A DNA stretch of 17,306 bases from a bacterium (GTDB taxonomy: Bacteria; Bacillota_I; Bacilli_A; RF39; UBA660), in NCBI GenBank assembly GCA_004560915.1, contig SFTR01000009.1, forward strand, positions 1 to 17,306. The letters run 5' to 3'. This document shows, in pieces, positions 1 to 5,502 of this stretch (position 1 is its first letter; every line of letters begins with the position of its first letter). Position numbers and translations under genes: made by a program. The notes beneath the pieces are model-generated. The model saw only the letters and a list, made by a program, of their open reading frames with translations. It made no database searches and was not told where the DNA came from.

Positions 1-203
1 GTTCTTAGACTAACTTCTTCATCCTCAAAAAGTGGCATTTTGCTAAGTTGTCCACCTAGAATTAGAATATCATTCCAGCTAGTTACAGGTAACTTTGTTC
101 CCATTGCTGAAATAATACTTTTTCCAGTAATAGCCATTGTATGGATATCTTCCATTCTTTGTTCTACTTCGTCTGTACTACGAGTATATTCTTTTAAATA
201 GTT
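1..203 (-). pseudogene. FMN-binding glutamate synthase-like domain, N-terminal piece, cut off from its rubredoxin by an in-frame stop
   Basis: Reading on in the same frame past the TAA at 204-206 gives an open frame to the window edge. It contains NYLKEYTRSTDEVEQRMEDI, then MAITGKSIISAMGTKLPVTS and WNDILILGGQLSKMPLFEDE. This matches what I know of the start of the short FMN-dependent glutamate synthase (GltB-like) family, in which a small rubredoxin is often fused to the N-terminus. The catalytic FMN barrel lies outside the window. No ribosome binding site or good start codon precedes the open frame; the first ATG is well inside the conserved part. It is therefore called the separated 3' part of a broken fusion gene, not a gene of its own. 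The family call rests on remembered motifs, and the downstream gene body cannot be seen. Confidence 0.6.
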
Positions 204-407
204 TTATAGCTTATTTTCATTCTTTCTTGTTTCTTCTTTAGATTCTACTTTTTCTTCTTGTTTTGCATCTTCTTCTACTAATTTAAACATATTCTTTGGT
301 GCAAAACACATTGGACATTTCCAATCATCTGGTAAGTCTTCAAATTTAACTCCCTCTTTTTCTTCATCATAAATATGTCCACATAATTGACATTTATATT
401 TAGCCAT
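204..407 (-). CDS. Short rubredoxin domain (5' part of an interrupted rubredoxin-glutamate synthase fusion)
   Basis: A 67-residue product with an iron-binding rubredoxin fold. The four cysteine ligands are visible as CQLCGHIYD (C6, C9) and [10 protein letters not shown] (C31, C34). The loop between the pairs is shorter than in free rubredoxins, as is typical of rubredoxin domains fused to redox enzymes. The usual glycine after the last cysteine is phenylalanine here. A charged linker rich in E and K follows, then TAA. The start at 407 is chosen because AAAGGAGG lies 5 bases upstream; an ATG at 443 has no such site. The linker and the open frame after the stop suggest the ancestral product was one polypeptide. 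The free domain could still act as an electron carrier, for example to a rubrerythrin. Confidence 0.75.
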   Translation of the reverse strand: MAKYKCQLCGHIYDEEKEGVKFEDLPDDWKCPMCFAPKNMFKLVEEDAKQEEKVESKEETRKNENKL

Positions 408-430
408 TTTTTCCTCCTTTTTTAATTTCA

Positions 431-458
431 ATAAGAGATACAAAAATGTATCTCTTAT
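431..458 (-). terminator. 11-bp stem hairpin between rubrerythrin and rubredoxin
   Basis: Arms ATAAGAGATAC and GTATCTCTTAT pair perfectly around a 6-base loop. The hairpin sits between the end of the rubrerythrin locus and the ribosome binding site of the rubredoxin. There is no strong T-run after it on the minus strand, so it may be a weak terminator, a processing site or an mRNA stabiliser. Confidence 0.45.
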
Positions 459-470
459 TTTACTAATATA

Positions 471-987
471 TTAATAATTTTCTGCTTTTATTTCAAAATA
501 TGCTTTTGGATGACTACAAACTGGGCAAATTTCTGGTGCTTCTTTACCAATTACAATATGTCCACAATTTCTACATTTCCAAATTTAACCCATCTTCTAC
601 ATTTTCTAATAATTTTTTATATCTTTCTTCATGTTCTTTTTCTATCTTTCCAACCGCTTCAAATAAATATGCTATTCTATCAAATCCTTCTTCCTTTGCT
701 TCTTTTGCCATTCTATCATACATATCTGTCCATTCAAAATTTTCTCCTTCTGCTGCTGCTTTTAAATTTTCAGCTGTAGATGGTATATCTTCATCATGTA
801 ATAGTTTAAACCATAATTTAGCATGTTCTTTTTCATTATCTGCTGTTTCTTGGAATATTGCTGCTATTTGCTCATATCCTTCCTTTTTAGCTTTGCTTGC
901 AAAATAGGTATATTTATTTCTTGCTTGTGATTCTCCTGCAAATGCCTCCATTAAATTTTTTTCTGTTTTTGATCCTTTTAATTCCAT
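471..987 (-). pseudogene. rbr: Rubrerythrin, frameshifted by a deletion of about 23 bp before its rubredoxin domain
   Basis: Rubrerythrin reduces hydrogen peroxide with NADH-derived electrons in anaerobes. The ferritin-like di-iron domain is intact: the first helix contains [13 protein letters not shown], followed by [14 protein letters not shown] and a second half with [20 protein letters not shown]. After ENVEDG the frame runs into a stop at 571-573. From base 581 another frame reads [20 protein letters not shown] followed by VCSHPKAYFEIKAENY and a stop at 471-473, which is the expected C-terminal rubredoxin. Family members have about 10 residues between ENVE.. and WKCRNC; here only 7 bases remain. 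Restoring 23 bases would give a 179-residue protein, the usual length. The start at 987 has GAGGAGGAAT upstream, inside the end of perR. The truncated product would lack its electron-entry domain. Confidence 0.9.
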
Positions 988-990
988 TTT

Positions 991-1447
991 TTATTCCTCC
1001 TCATACTTTATTTTAGATTTACATTCTTCACATATTCCATATAAAATGATACTGTCTACATTAGTAATTACACTCGTTTGATTATGGATCAATTCTTTTA
1101 GTTTTTCCTTCTTAAACTGATACATAAAATCAAAAACTTTTCCACATTTGTTGCATATTACATGATAATGTTCTTTATCAATATAATCATATTTGTCTGG
1201 TCCAGTTAATACTTTTATTTTCTTGATAGTTTTATTTTCCAATAAAACATTTAAATTTCTATAAACTGTACTTTTACTAATAGTTGGATTATCTTGATGT
1301 ACTTTATCATATATTTGTTCCAACTGTACTTTTACTAATAGTTGGATTATCTTGATGTACTTTATCATATATTTGTTCCACTGTTGGATGATTTAAATAC
1401 TTAAATGTTTCTAGTATAATTTCTCTTTGCTTAGAATAGTTATTCAT
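991..1447 (-). pseudogene. perR: Fur/PerR-family peroxide regulator, frameshifted by a 58-bp tandem duplication
   Basis: The natural start is the ATG at 1447, 4 bases after AAAGAGGA. It reads MNNYSKQREIILETFKYLNH and then PTVEQIYDKVHQDNPTISKS. The helix-turn-helix then meets the second copy of a 58-bp repeat and the frame is lost. Removing one copy leaves exactly 133 codons, giving a 132-residue protein. The C-terminal half is intact: DKEHYHVICNKCGKVFDF with the regulatory histidines, and two CxxC zinc-site motifs (CNKC and CEEC). Position next to rubrerythrin fits PerR rather than Fur or Zur. The stop overlaps the rubrerythrin ribosome binding site, so the two genes were one operon. An open frame starting at 1368 exists, but its first 16 residues are out of frame and most of the DNA-binding domain is missing. 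Confidence 0.9.
1264..1380. repeat. Exact 58-bp tandem duplication inside perR
   Basis: Bases 1264-1321 and 1322-1379 are identical over all 58 positions, and the match runs one base further. 58 is not a multiple of three, so the duplication shifts the perR frame. The unit codes for the residues around EQIYDKVHQDNPTISKS in the DNA-binding domain. Confidence 0.98.
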
Positions 1448-1461
1448 GTATCCTCTTTCTA

Positions 1462-1482
1462 AATTGGGAATTATTCCTAATT
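1462..1482. promoter_or_regulatory. Near-perfect 21-bp palindrome, probable PerR operator
   Basis: Arms AATTGGGAAT and ATTCCTAATT flank one central base and match at 9 of 10 pairs. The palindrome starts right after the predicted transcription start of perR and lies before its ribosome binding site. That position fits autorepression. The 10-1-10 form is like Fur-family boxes, but the sequence differs from the classical TTATAATnATTATAA PerR box. Confidence 0.65.
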
Positions 1483-1489
1483 TTATTTT

Positions 1490-1518
1490 ATTTTATATTA
1501 TTTCATATAGTTTGTCAA
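1490..1518 (-). promoter_or_regulatory. Sigma-70-type promoter of the perR-rbr operon
   Basis: A consensus -35 TTGACA (1513-1518), a spacer of exactly 17 bases and a -10 TAAAAT (1490-1495) read on the minus strand. Transcription would start near 1483, directly next to the palindrome. Confidence 0.75.
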
Positions 1519-1613
1519 TAACTTTATGATTATTATTACTCAATTTTTTTATAATTAGAAAGATAATTTGAGCGATAACATACTATTTCTGTAACCATAT
1601 TATAACACAAAAA

Positions 1614-1633
1614 AGCAAACTTTTACATTTGCT
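1614..1633 (-). terminator. Rho-independent terminator after the conjugative-element relic
   Basis: Arms AGCAAA and TTTGCT with an 8-base loop are followed by six T on the minus strand. It lies 20 bases after the last stop of the relic. Confidence 0.7.
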
Positions 1634-1652
1634 CAAAAATTTTTTATATTTT

Positions 1653-1742
1653 TTATCCATTTATTTCTGTTCCATCCTTGTACTTAAACACTATAGTATC
1701 CTTATCTATAATTGTTTCACTCTCCAATGTAGATAAAAGCAA
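1653..1742 (-). pseudogene. Unidentified C-terminal gene scrap, possibly a recombinase tail
   Basis: After the VirB4-like fragment loses similarity, a different frame reads LSTLESETIIDKDTIVFKYK and ends DGTEING at the stop 1653-1655. Endings of the type 'V-x-F-x-K-D-G-x-E-I' are seen in large serine recombinases of conjugative elements, but 30 residues are too few to decide. It has no start codon or ribosome binding site of its own. I read it as the far side of a deletion junction near 1740. Confidence 0.25.
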
Positions 1743-2248
1743 TAATCTTCAAAAGTTTTAGTTGATAAATCATAACTTTGCCATGCTTCCATTTTTCTTA
1801 ATCTTGGAATATCTAATTTTATTTGATATGAATCAGCTATTCTTTTTAAATCTCTTATTACTTCTTATCTATGTTTTTTATCTCCTTCTACTATTAAAAT
1901 AAGTGAAACTTCTTTAATCTTTTTATCACCATTTTTGATATCTTGCATTAATGCTTGAAAGTTTTCTTTTTGTGTGTCTAATTCAGTAGCATCACTTAAT
2001 TTTTTAGTAGTATTTCTATCAGTTAATAAGAACTGATATTGTGAATTTACCCATCTTATTAATTCTTCTTGAGTTATACATTCTTGTATTCCTATCGAAG
2101 CTCTAACATCAGGGTAATTGAATATATCTTCAAAAAATAATTTACTTACAAAAGGTGGTACATTTTTGACAGTTAAAATTTGGAATTCCTTATCATCAAA
2201 TTTCATTCTATCTGTTCTTTCAGACATATTCATTACTAATTTCTTCAT
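1706..2248 (-). pseudogene. VirB4/TraE-like conjugation ATPase, internal fragment with an in-frame stop
   Basis: The frame reads MSERTDRMKFDDKEFQILTV, then KNVPPFVSKLFFEDIFNYPD, and later QALMQDIKNGDKKIKEVSLI with LIVEGDKK. An in-frame TAA at 1865-1867 follows, and the same frame goes on with EVIRDLKRIADSYQIKLDIP and RKMEAWQSYDLSTKTFEDY before ending at 1706. The pattern resembles the N-terminal membrane-proximal half of VirB4-type ATPases in conjugative transposons, where a discussion of 'd.p..l.lsIh' strands is followed by the central 'kvt..i.v.a' strand. The ATPase domain with its Walker motifs is absent. The first residues overlap the end of parB in another frame and probably mark a deletion junction. 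The VirB4 assignment is an inference from pattern, not from a search. Confidence 0.45.
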
Positions 2249-2840
2249 AAACTATTTCTTGTTCTTTTTTTGTTAGGAATGATAATTCTACAGCAGATCT
2301 TAATTCCATTGTTAAAATAGATTTCTTATCCTTTAAAACTGTATCATCTACCAATTGTAACAATTCTGGAATAAGATAATTTAATCTAATATATCTTTTT
2401 ATTTGAGTAGCACTATCTCCTGTATCTTTTCCAACTTTTTCTATGCTTAACTTTGGATCCAATGGGTCAGAAGTTTTACCTTGATGTTTTATTGCATCGT
2501 ATTTCATTTTATAAGCTAGTGCTTTTTCACTCGGTAATATTTTTTCTCTTTGAAGATTTGAATCAACCATTAAAATTATTGCTTCATCATCTGTCATGCT
2601 TTTTATAATACAAGGTATTTTTTGTATTCCTTGTTCTTCACATATTTTTTTCCTTCTATGACCAGATAACATTTCATATTTTCCATCATCTTTTTGTCTA
2701 ACGATTGTAGGAACTAAAACTCCATAATCAATAATACTATTTTTTAGTTCTTCATAATTTAAATCATTATTAATTTTAAAAGGATGATTTTTAAAATCCG
2801 AAATATCTTTTACATCTATTTCAATACCTTCTTCTTTCAT
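2220..2840 (-). CDS. ParB/Spo0J-family protein of a mobile element, C-terminally truncated
   Basis: ParB-like nuclease/CTP-binding domain followed by a helix-turn-helix. Visible motifs are a start-of-domain segment FKINNDLNYEELKNSIIDYG, the box LSGHRRKKICEEQG, the line VDSNLQREKILPSEKALAYK and the HTH region with KDTGDSATQIKRYIRLNYLI. The sequence then reaches MELRSAVELSFLTKKEQEIV and stops after about ten more residues, at 206 residues. Element-borne relatives are usually 280 residues or more and continue with a dimerisation part. The stop falls where the VirB4-like fragment begins in another frame, so the C-terminus was probably deleted. The start at 2840 has TAGGAGGAAAAAG upstream; the ATG 27 bases earlier has none. 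The role would be partition or transcription control of an integrative conjugative element. Confidence 0.8.
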   Translation of the reverse strand: MKEEGIEIDVKDISDFKNHPFKINNDLNYEELKNSIIDYGVLVPTIVRQKDDGKYEMLSGHRRKKICEEQGIQKIPCIIKSMTDDEAIILMVDSNLQREKILPSEKALAYKMKYDAIKHQGKTSDPLDPKLSIEKVGKDTGDSATQIKRYIRLNYLIPELLQLVDDTVLKDKKSILTMELRSAVELSFLTKKEQEIVYEEISNEYV

Positions 2841-2871
2841 ACTTTTTCCTCCTATTTTTAGACACAAAAAA

Positions 2872-2891
2872 ACACACCTAAAAAGATGTGT
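2872..2891 (-). terminator. Terminator-like hairpin just upstream of parB
   Basis: ACACA pairs with TGTGT, then one C-A mismatch, CT-AG and a 4-base loop. The stem is followed by seven T on the minus strand. It lies about 30 bases before the parB start, so it could end an upstream transcript or attenuate parB. Confidence 0.45.
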
Positions 2892-2949
2892 AATTTAATT
2901 AATTTTTATATAGTTTCACCTGTCGTAATCAGTTGTCTAATTTCTAGTC

Positions 2950-3007
2950 AAAAAAGTAGTAATTTTTGCCATTTTTATCATTTTTTTGTGATTTTTGATG
3001 ATTTTTT
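2950..3007. other. Phased T-tracts (probable intrinsic DNA bend) upstream of parB
   Basis: Runs of five to seven T on the plus strand are centred near 2965, 2974, 2984, 2994 and 3004, with a run of six A near 2952. The 9-11 base spacing equals one helical turn, which is the classic pattern of bent DNA. Together with the inverted repeat at 3057-3114 this is the main content of the 200 bases before parB. Confidence 0.5.
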
Positions 3008-3044
3008 ATTAAAATCGTGCAAGATCAAAATCTCTTCAATTCCT

Positions 3045-3176
3045 TTATTTATGGGCTTTTTCAAAGGAGTTTCTATAAATCGTAATCAAACACGAAATGG
3101 AAACCTTTGAAAAACTTTTTTGACTATCATTATTTTTCTTTTCTGCTCTGATTTTTCTTTTTTGGTACATATCCAT
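3045..3176 (-). CDS. Small basic ORF, 43 codons, possibly a truncated gene running into element DNA
   Basis: The ORF starts MDMYQKRKIRAEKKNNDSQK and continues SFSKVSI before a part that lies on the large inverted repeat (CLITIYRNSFEKAHK). It begins 6 bases after the stop of the upstream membrane-protein gene. The first 27 residues are lysine-rich and look like a real N-terminus. The rest is set by the inverted repeat and is probably not ancestral coding sequence. One speculation is an N-terminal extension of the ribosome-assembly GTPase RbgA/YlqF, whose conserved core would start with INWYPGH after such a segment; that core is absent. Could also be a genuine short protein. No firm function. 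Confidence 0.3.
   Translation of the reverse strand: MDMYQKRKIRAEKKNNDSQKSFSKVSISCLITIYRNSFEKAHK
3057..3114. repeat. Large imperfect inverted repeat, candidate element end, attachment site or oriT
   Basis: Outer arms TTTTTCAAAGG (3057-3067) and CCTTTGAAAAA (3104-3114) are perfect over 11 bp. A 2-base bulge is followed by a further TTTC/GAAA pair (3070-3073 with 3100-3103), leaving a loop of 26 bases. The structure sits between the parB side and the host-like genes. Confidence 0.7.
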
Positions 3177-3181
3177 TTAAA

Positions 3182-3484
3182 TCACTTCCTTTTTACAACT
3201 TGTAAATAATTTTTAATACTATATATTAAATAAATTACTTGATATAGAGGAATAAACCAAAATAATTCAATTGTATATAATACACCTATAATTATACCAC
3301 TAAAAAAAGCTTCAAATCCATACATTAAATCGCCATTACTCATTGCAGGCATAGCCCAACCTGAATCAATACCATGAAAAAAGAAATATATAGACAAAAT
3401 AATCCAGAATACATAATATAATAGGCTGATTAAAAAAATTAATTTTAAAATTGATATTCTTTTATTATTTTTTATTTTCTCCAT
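3182..3484 (-). CDS. Small integral membrane protein of unknown function
   Basis: About 100 residues with three probable membrane segments: ILKLIFLISLLYYVFWIILS, a central part with FEAFFSGIIIGVLYTIELFW, and FIPLYQVIYLIYSIKNYL at the end. A loop with GIDSGWAMPAMSNGDLMYG lies between the first two. The N-terminus is basic (EKIKNNKR) and the C-terminus ends KRK, consistent with both ends facing the cytoplasm only if one segment does not cross fully. The ATG at 3484 is preferred, with GGAAG a few bases upstream; a GTG at 3499 has AGGAG too close to it. I do not recognise the family. It is followed closely by the 43-codon ORF. Confidence 0.6.
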   Translation of the reverse strand: MEKIKNNKRISILKLIFLISLLYYVFWIILSIYFFFHGIDSGWAMPAMSNGDLMYGFEAFFSGIIIGVLYTIELFWFIPLYQVIYLIYSIKNYLQVVKRK

Positions 3485-3541
3485 AATTCTTCCAAACACT
3501 CCTTCTTCATTACCTCATATAAAGTTTTTTTATAAAATATA

Positions 3542-4546
3542 TTACTTATTATCTTTACTTTCATTTAAATACCTATTGTAAAATTCATCCATTGAAGAAA
3601 TATATTTTTGATCTTGTATAACTCTAAATTTTTCATACTCTTTTTCTGCTTTCTCTACTGCTTCTTTATGAGATATACTGCCACTATTATTTAACACTTC
3701 TTTTCTTCTAAACTTTAATAAATCATCAGTTGCATCTATCCAATCCTTCATTGTCATTACATGTCTTTGTTTTGCTTCATCCTCTGCAAATACCAAAAAT
3801 AAATTTGTTAAATCTTTTAAATTATTCATTTCTTCTTCGTTTAAATAATTTTTTGCAATAACTACATCATATTTATATATTAAACCCTCAGGAGAATTTT
3901 TCCAGTTAGTTAATCCCATATGTTTTTTTCCTGAATTTGCTCTTTCAAAAATAAGCTCAGCAGCAGTATGTCCACTTATAGCAAAATGCAACTTATTTTG
4001 AACTATTTTAAAGAAAGTATACGCTTCATCTGACTTAGGATTGTAATCAGTTGCTGTTGCAATAAATAAATCAGTGATTTTTTGATATGCCATTCTTTCA
4101 CTTACTCTGATTGTTTTGATACGTTCTAATAATTCATCAAAATATTTTGCATCATATTTATTTCCGTTTATAAAACGTTCATCATTTAATGCAAAACCCT
4201 TTGTCATATATTCTTTTAATATTTTTGTTGCCCATATTCTAAACTCTGTTGCTTTTTTAGAATTAATTCTATAACCCACAGCGATTATGGCATCTAAACT
4301 ATAAATAGTTGTGTTATACTTTTTTCCATCATCGGCAGTTAACGAGCATTTCTCGGTAACTGATTTTTTATCTAACTCATTATCTTCAAATATATGTTTC
4401 AAGTGTAAACTTATATTATCTGTAGAACATTCAAAAACTTTTGACATTCCTTTTTGGGATAACCATAAAGTTTCATCTTTATAAATAGCATTTACAATAA
4501 TATCACCTTCACTATTTTTGTATATAATTAATTTATTATCTTCCAT
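3542..4546 (-). CDS. rhuM: RhuM family protein (Fic/KilA-associated type, mobile-element accessory gene)
   Basis: The 334-residue product matches the RhuM family, first named from a Salmonella pathogenicity island and frequent on prophages and conjugative elements; its biochemical role is unknown. Signatures include the opening MEDNKLIIYKNSEGDIIVNA, then ETLWLSQKGMSKVFECSTDN, TTIYSLDAIIAVGYRINSKK and ATEFRIWATKILKEYMTKGF. The second half contains SGHTAAELIFERANSGKKHM and MGLTNW, and ends in a charged helical part. Length is normal for the family. The start at 4546 is chosen because AAGGAAGGGAGAG lies just upstream; an in-frame ATG at 4582 lacks a ribosome binding site. It is transcribed alone, behind a leader with micro-ORFs and a hairpin. 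Its presence fits the nearby element relic. Confidence 0.9.
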   Translation of the reverse strand: MEDNKLIIYKNSEGDIIVNAIYKDETLWLSQKGMSKVFECSTDNISLHLKHIFEDNELDKKSVTEKCSLTADDGKKYNTTIYSLDAIIAVGYRINSKKATEFRIWATKILKEYMTKGFALNDERFINGNKYDAKYFDELLERIKTIRVSERMAYQKITDLFIATATDYNPKSDEAYTFFKIVQNKLHFAISGHTAAELIFERANSGKKHMGLTNWKNSPEGLIYKYDVVIAKNYLNEEEMNNLKDLTNLFLVFAEDEAKQRHVMTMKDWIDATDDLLKFRRKEVLNNSGSISHKEAVEKAEKEYEKFRVIQDQKYISSMDEFYNRYLNESKDNK

Positions 4547-4651
4547 CAATACTCTCCCTTCCTTTAGTTTTTCATAATTCATACACTTATCAATTTAAAT
4601 TAAAACTTATTAAAAAAATGTTCCAAAATGTAAAAATCATTTAGTAAAAAT

Positions 4652-4670
4652 ACTCTTTATTTTCAAGAGT
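4652..4670 (-). terminator. Attenuator-like terminator in the rhuM leader
   Basis: Arms ACTCTT and AAGAGT around a 7-base loop are followed by ATTTTT on the minus strand. The hairpin directly follows a 5-codon micro-ORF (ATG at 4688, stop 4671-4673, product MKKHF). It lies between the promoter and rhuM, so it could end transcription early. Confidence 0.55.
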
Positions 4671-4698
4671 TTAAAAGTGTTTTTTCATAACTTCCCAC

Positions 4699-4734
4699 TT
4701 ACCAGTTAATATTTGTTTTATTTTCGTTATTCAT
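4699..4734 (-). CDS. 11-residue leader ORF upstream of rhuM
   Basis: The ORF reads MNNENKTNINW and stops with TAA. Its ATG is 6 bases after AAGAGGTG, a strong ribosome binding site. It lies between an extended -10 promoter and the hairpin at 4652-4670. The layout suggests a leader peptide in an attenuator. It could also be the stub of a decayed gene, since INW is how the RbgA/YlqF core begins. Too short for any product claim. Confidence 0.4.
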   Translation of the reverse strand: MNNENKTNINW

Positions 4735-4779
4735 TATTTTCACCTCTTTATTTTTTTATGAGATTTCTTAATTGAAGTT

Positions 4780-4788
4780 ATTATATCA
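4780..4788 (-). promoter_or_regulatory. Extended -10 promoter of the rhuM leader
   Basis: TGATATAAT on the minus strand is a perfect extended -10 (TGn plus TATAAT). No good -35 is visible 17 bases upstream. It overlaps the tail of the methyltransferase terminator. Confidence 0.55.
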
Positions 4789-4790
4789 TA

Positions 4791-4814
4791 AAAAAGATAG
4801 ATTTAATATCTACC
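4791..4814 (-). terminator. Weak terminator after the methyltransferase gene
   Basis: TAGAT and ATCTA pair around a 5-base loop, with a mismatch and a G-C pair outside. A run of T follows on the minus strand. It starts at the stop codon of the methyltransferase gene. Confidence 0.35.
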
Positions 4815-5502
4815 TTTGTATAGTTTTTTCTTTAGTATATTTATATATATTTATTTTATGTTCTATTTTTGAATTTTTTATCTTTGATGATACTTCATTT
4901 CCATAGATAACATCAAAACATTTTATTGCTTCTTCAAGTGATTTAAAATTAAAGTGTGTATTTATTGTTTCTTCTAAGGTAAAACCATTTGATAAGATCC
5001 AGTCATTGTAGTCTTTTGTTCTAGTATCTTTGTCTCTTCCTCTTATAGTTTCAAATTCACTATTTTCTGCGTTTTCAATTAATATGATTATTCCATTATC
5101 TTTTAGAATTCTTTTAAGTTCGTTTAAGGCACTTGTTCTTTCATTTATATCAGTGATTGTGCCTAGTACCCAGGAAGATACTATTAAATCTATTTTATTA
5201 TCTTCAATATTTATACTTGATAAGTTAGAACATATAAACTTAGTATTATCTTTTTTACTTTTTAGTTTTGCTTTAGAAAGTTGTTTATCTGATAAGTCTA
5301 TTCCGATGTACTCTTTACTGGACGTTTCTAAAATATTTAAGAATTTACCAGTTCCACATCCTGCATCTAATACTATTTTATCTTTCGAAATGCTTTTTAG
5401 ATAGTTTGATACTTTGTTTTCACCATCTTCTGCGATACTGAATATTTCGTAGAAGTCATTATCATCGTAATATGCTTTTGATTCTTTTGACAGGTTCTTC
5501 AT
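4810..5502 (-). CDS. Class I SAM-dependent methyltransferase
   Basis: A 230-residue protein with a Rossmann methyltransferase core. Motif I is VLDAGCGTGKFLNIL (residues about 44-58), the acidic end of strand two is YIGIDLSDKQLSKAK, motif II region is KFICSNLSSINIEDNKIDLI followed by VSSWVLGTI, and post-motif III is NELKRILKDNGIIILIENAE. The substrate cannot be read; such small stand-alone enzymes act on metabolites, RNA or proteins. The start at 5502 follows AGAGGAAACAC. It overlaps the 3' end of the broken gene upstream by 41 bases, so it is the last gene of a minus-strand operon with that gene and the metallopeptidase. Confidence 0.88.
   Translation of the reverse strand: MKNLSKESKAYYDDNDFYEIFSIAEDGENKVSNYLKSISKDKIVLDAGCGTGKFLNILETSSKEYIGIDLSDKQLSKAKLKSKKDNTKFICSNLSSINIEDNKIDLIVSSWVLGTITDINERTSALNELKRILKDNGIIILIENAENSEFETIRGRDKDTRTKDYNDWILSNGFTLEETINTHFNFKSLEEAIKCFDVIYGNEVSSKIKNSKIEHKINIYKYTKEKTIQR

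Noticed and set aside
500..907. Open frames on the plus strand over the rubrerythrin region
   Set aside because: They are antisense to a clear rubrerythrin, rich in S, F and L as expected for the complement of an AT-rich gene, and have no ribosome binding site.
1264..1380. CRISPR-like repeat
   Set aside because: The two copies adjoin without a spacer and lie inside perR; it is a simple tandem duplication.
2886..3110. 74-codon plus-strand open frame over the parB upstream region
   Set aside because: It is made of T-tracts and the inverted repeat; composition (F, I, S) is that of non-coding AT-rich DNA.
4699..4734. Start of an rbgA/ylqF gene (INW at the end of the micro-ORF)
   Set aside because: The following bases do not encode the YPGHM core in any frame and lead into a terminator; a leader ORF is a simpler reading.
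5030..5404. Plus-strand open frame over the methyltransferase
   Set aside because: Antisense to a methyltransferase with clear motifs; no start signal.
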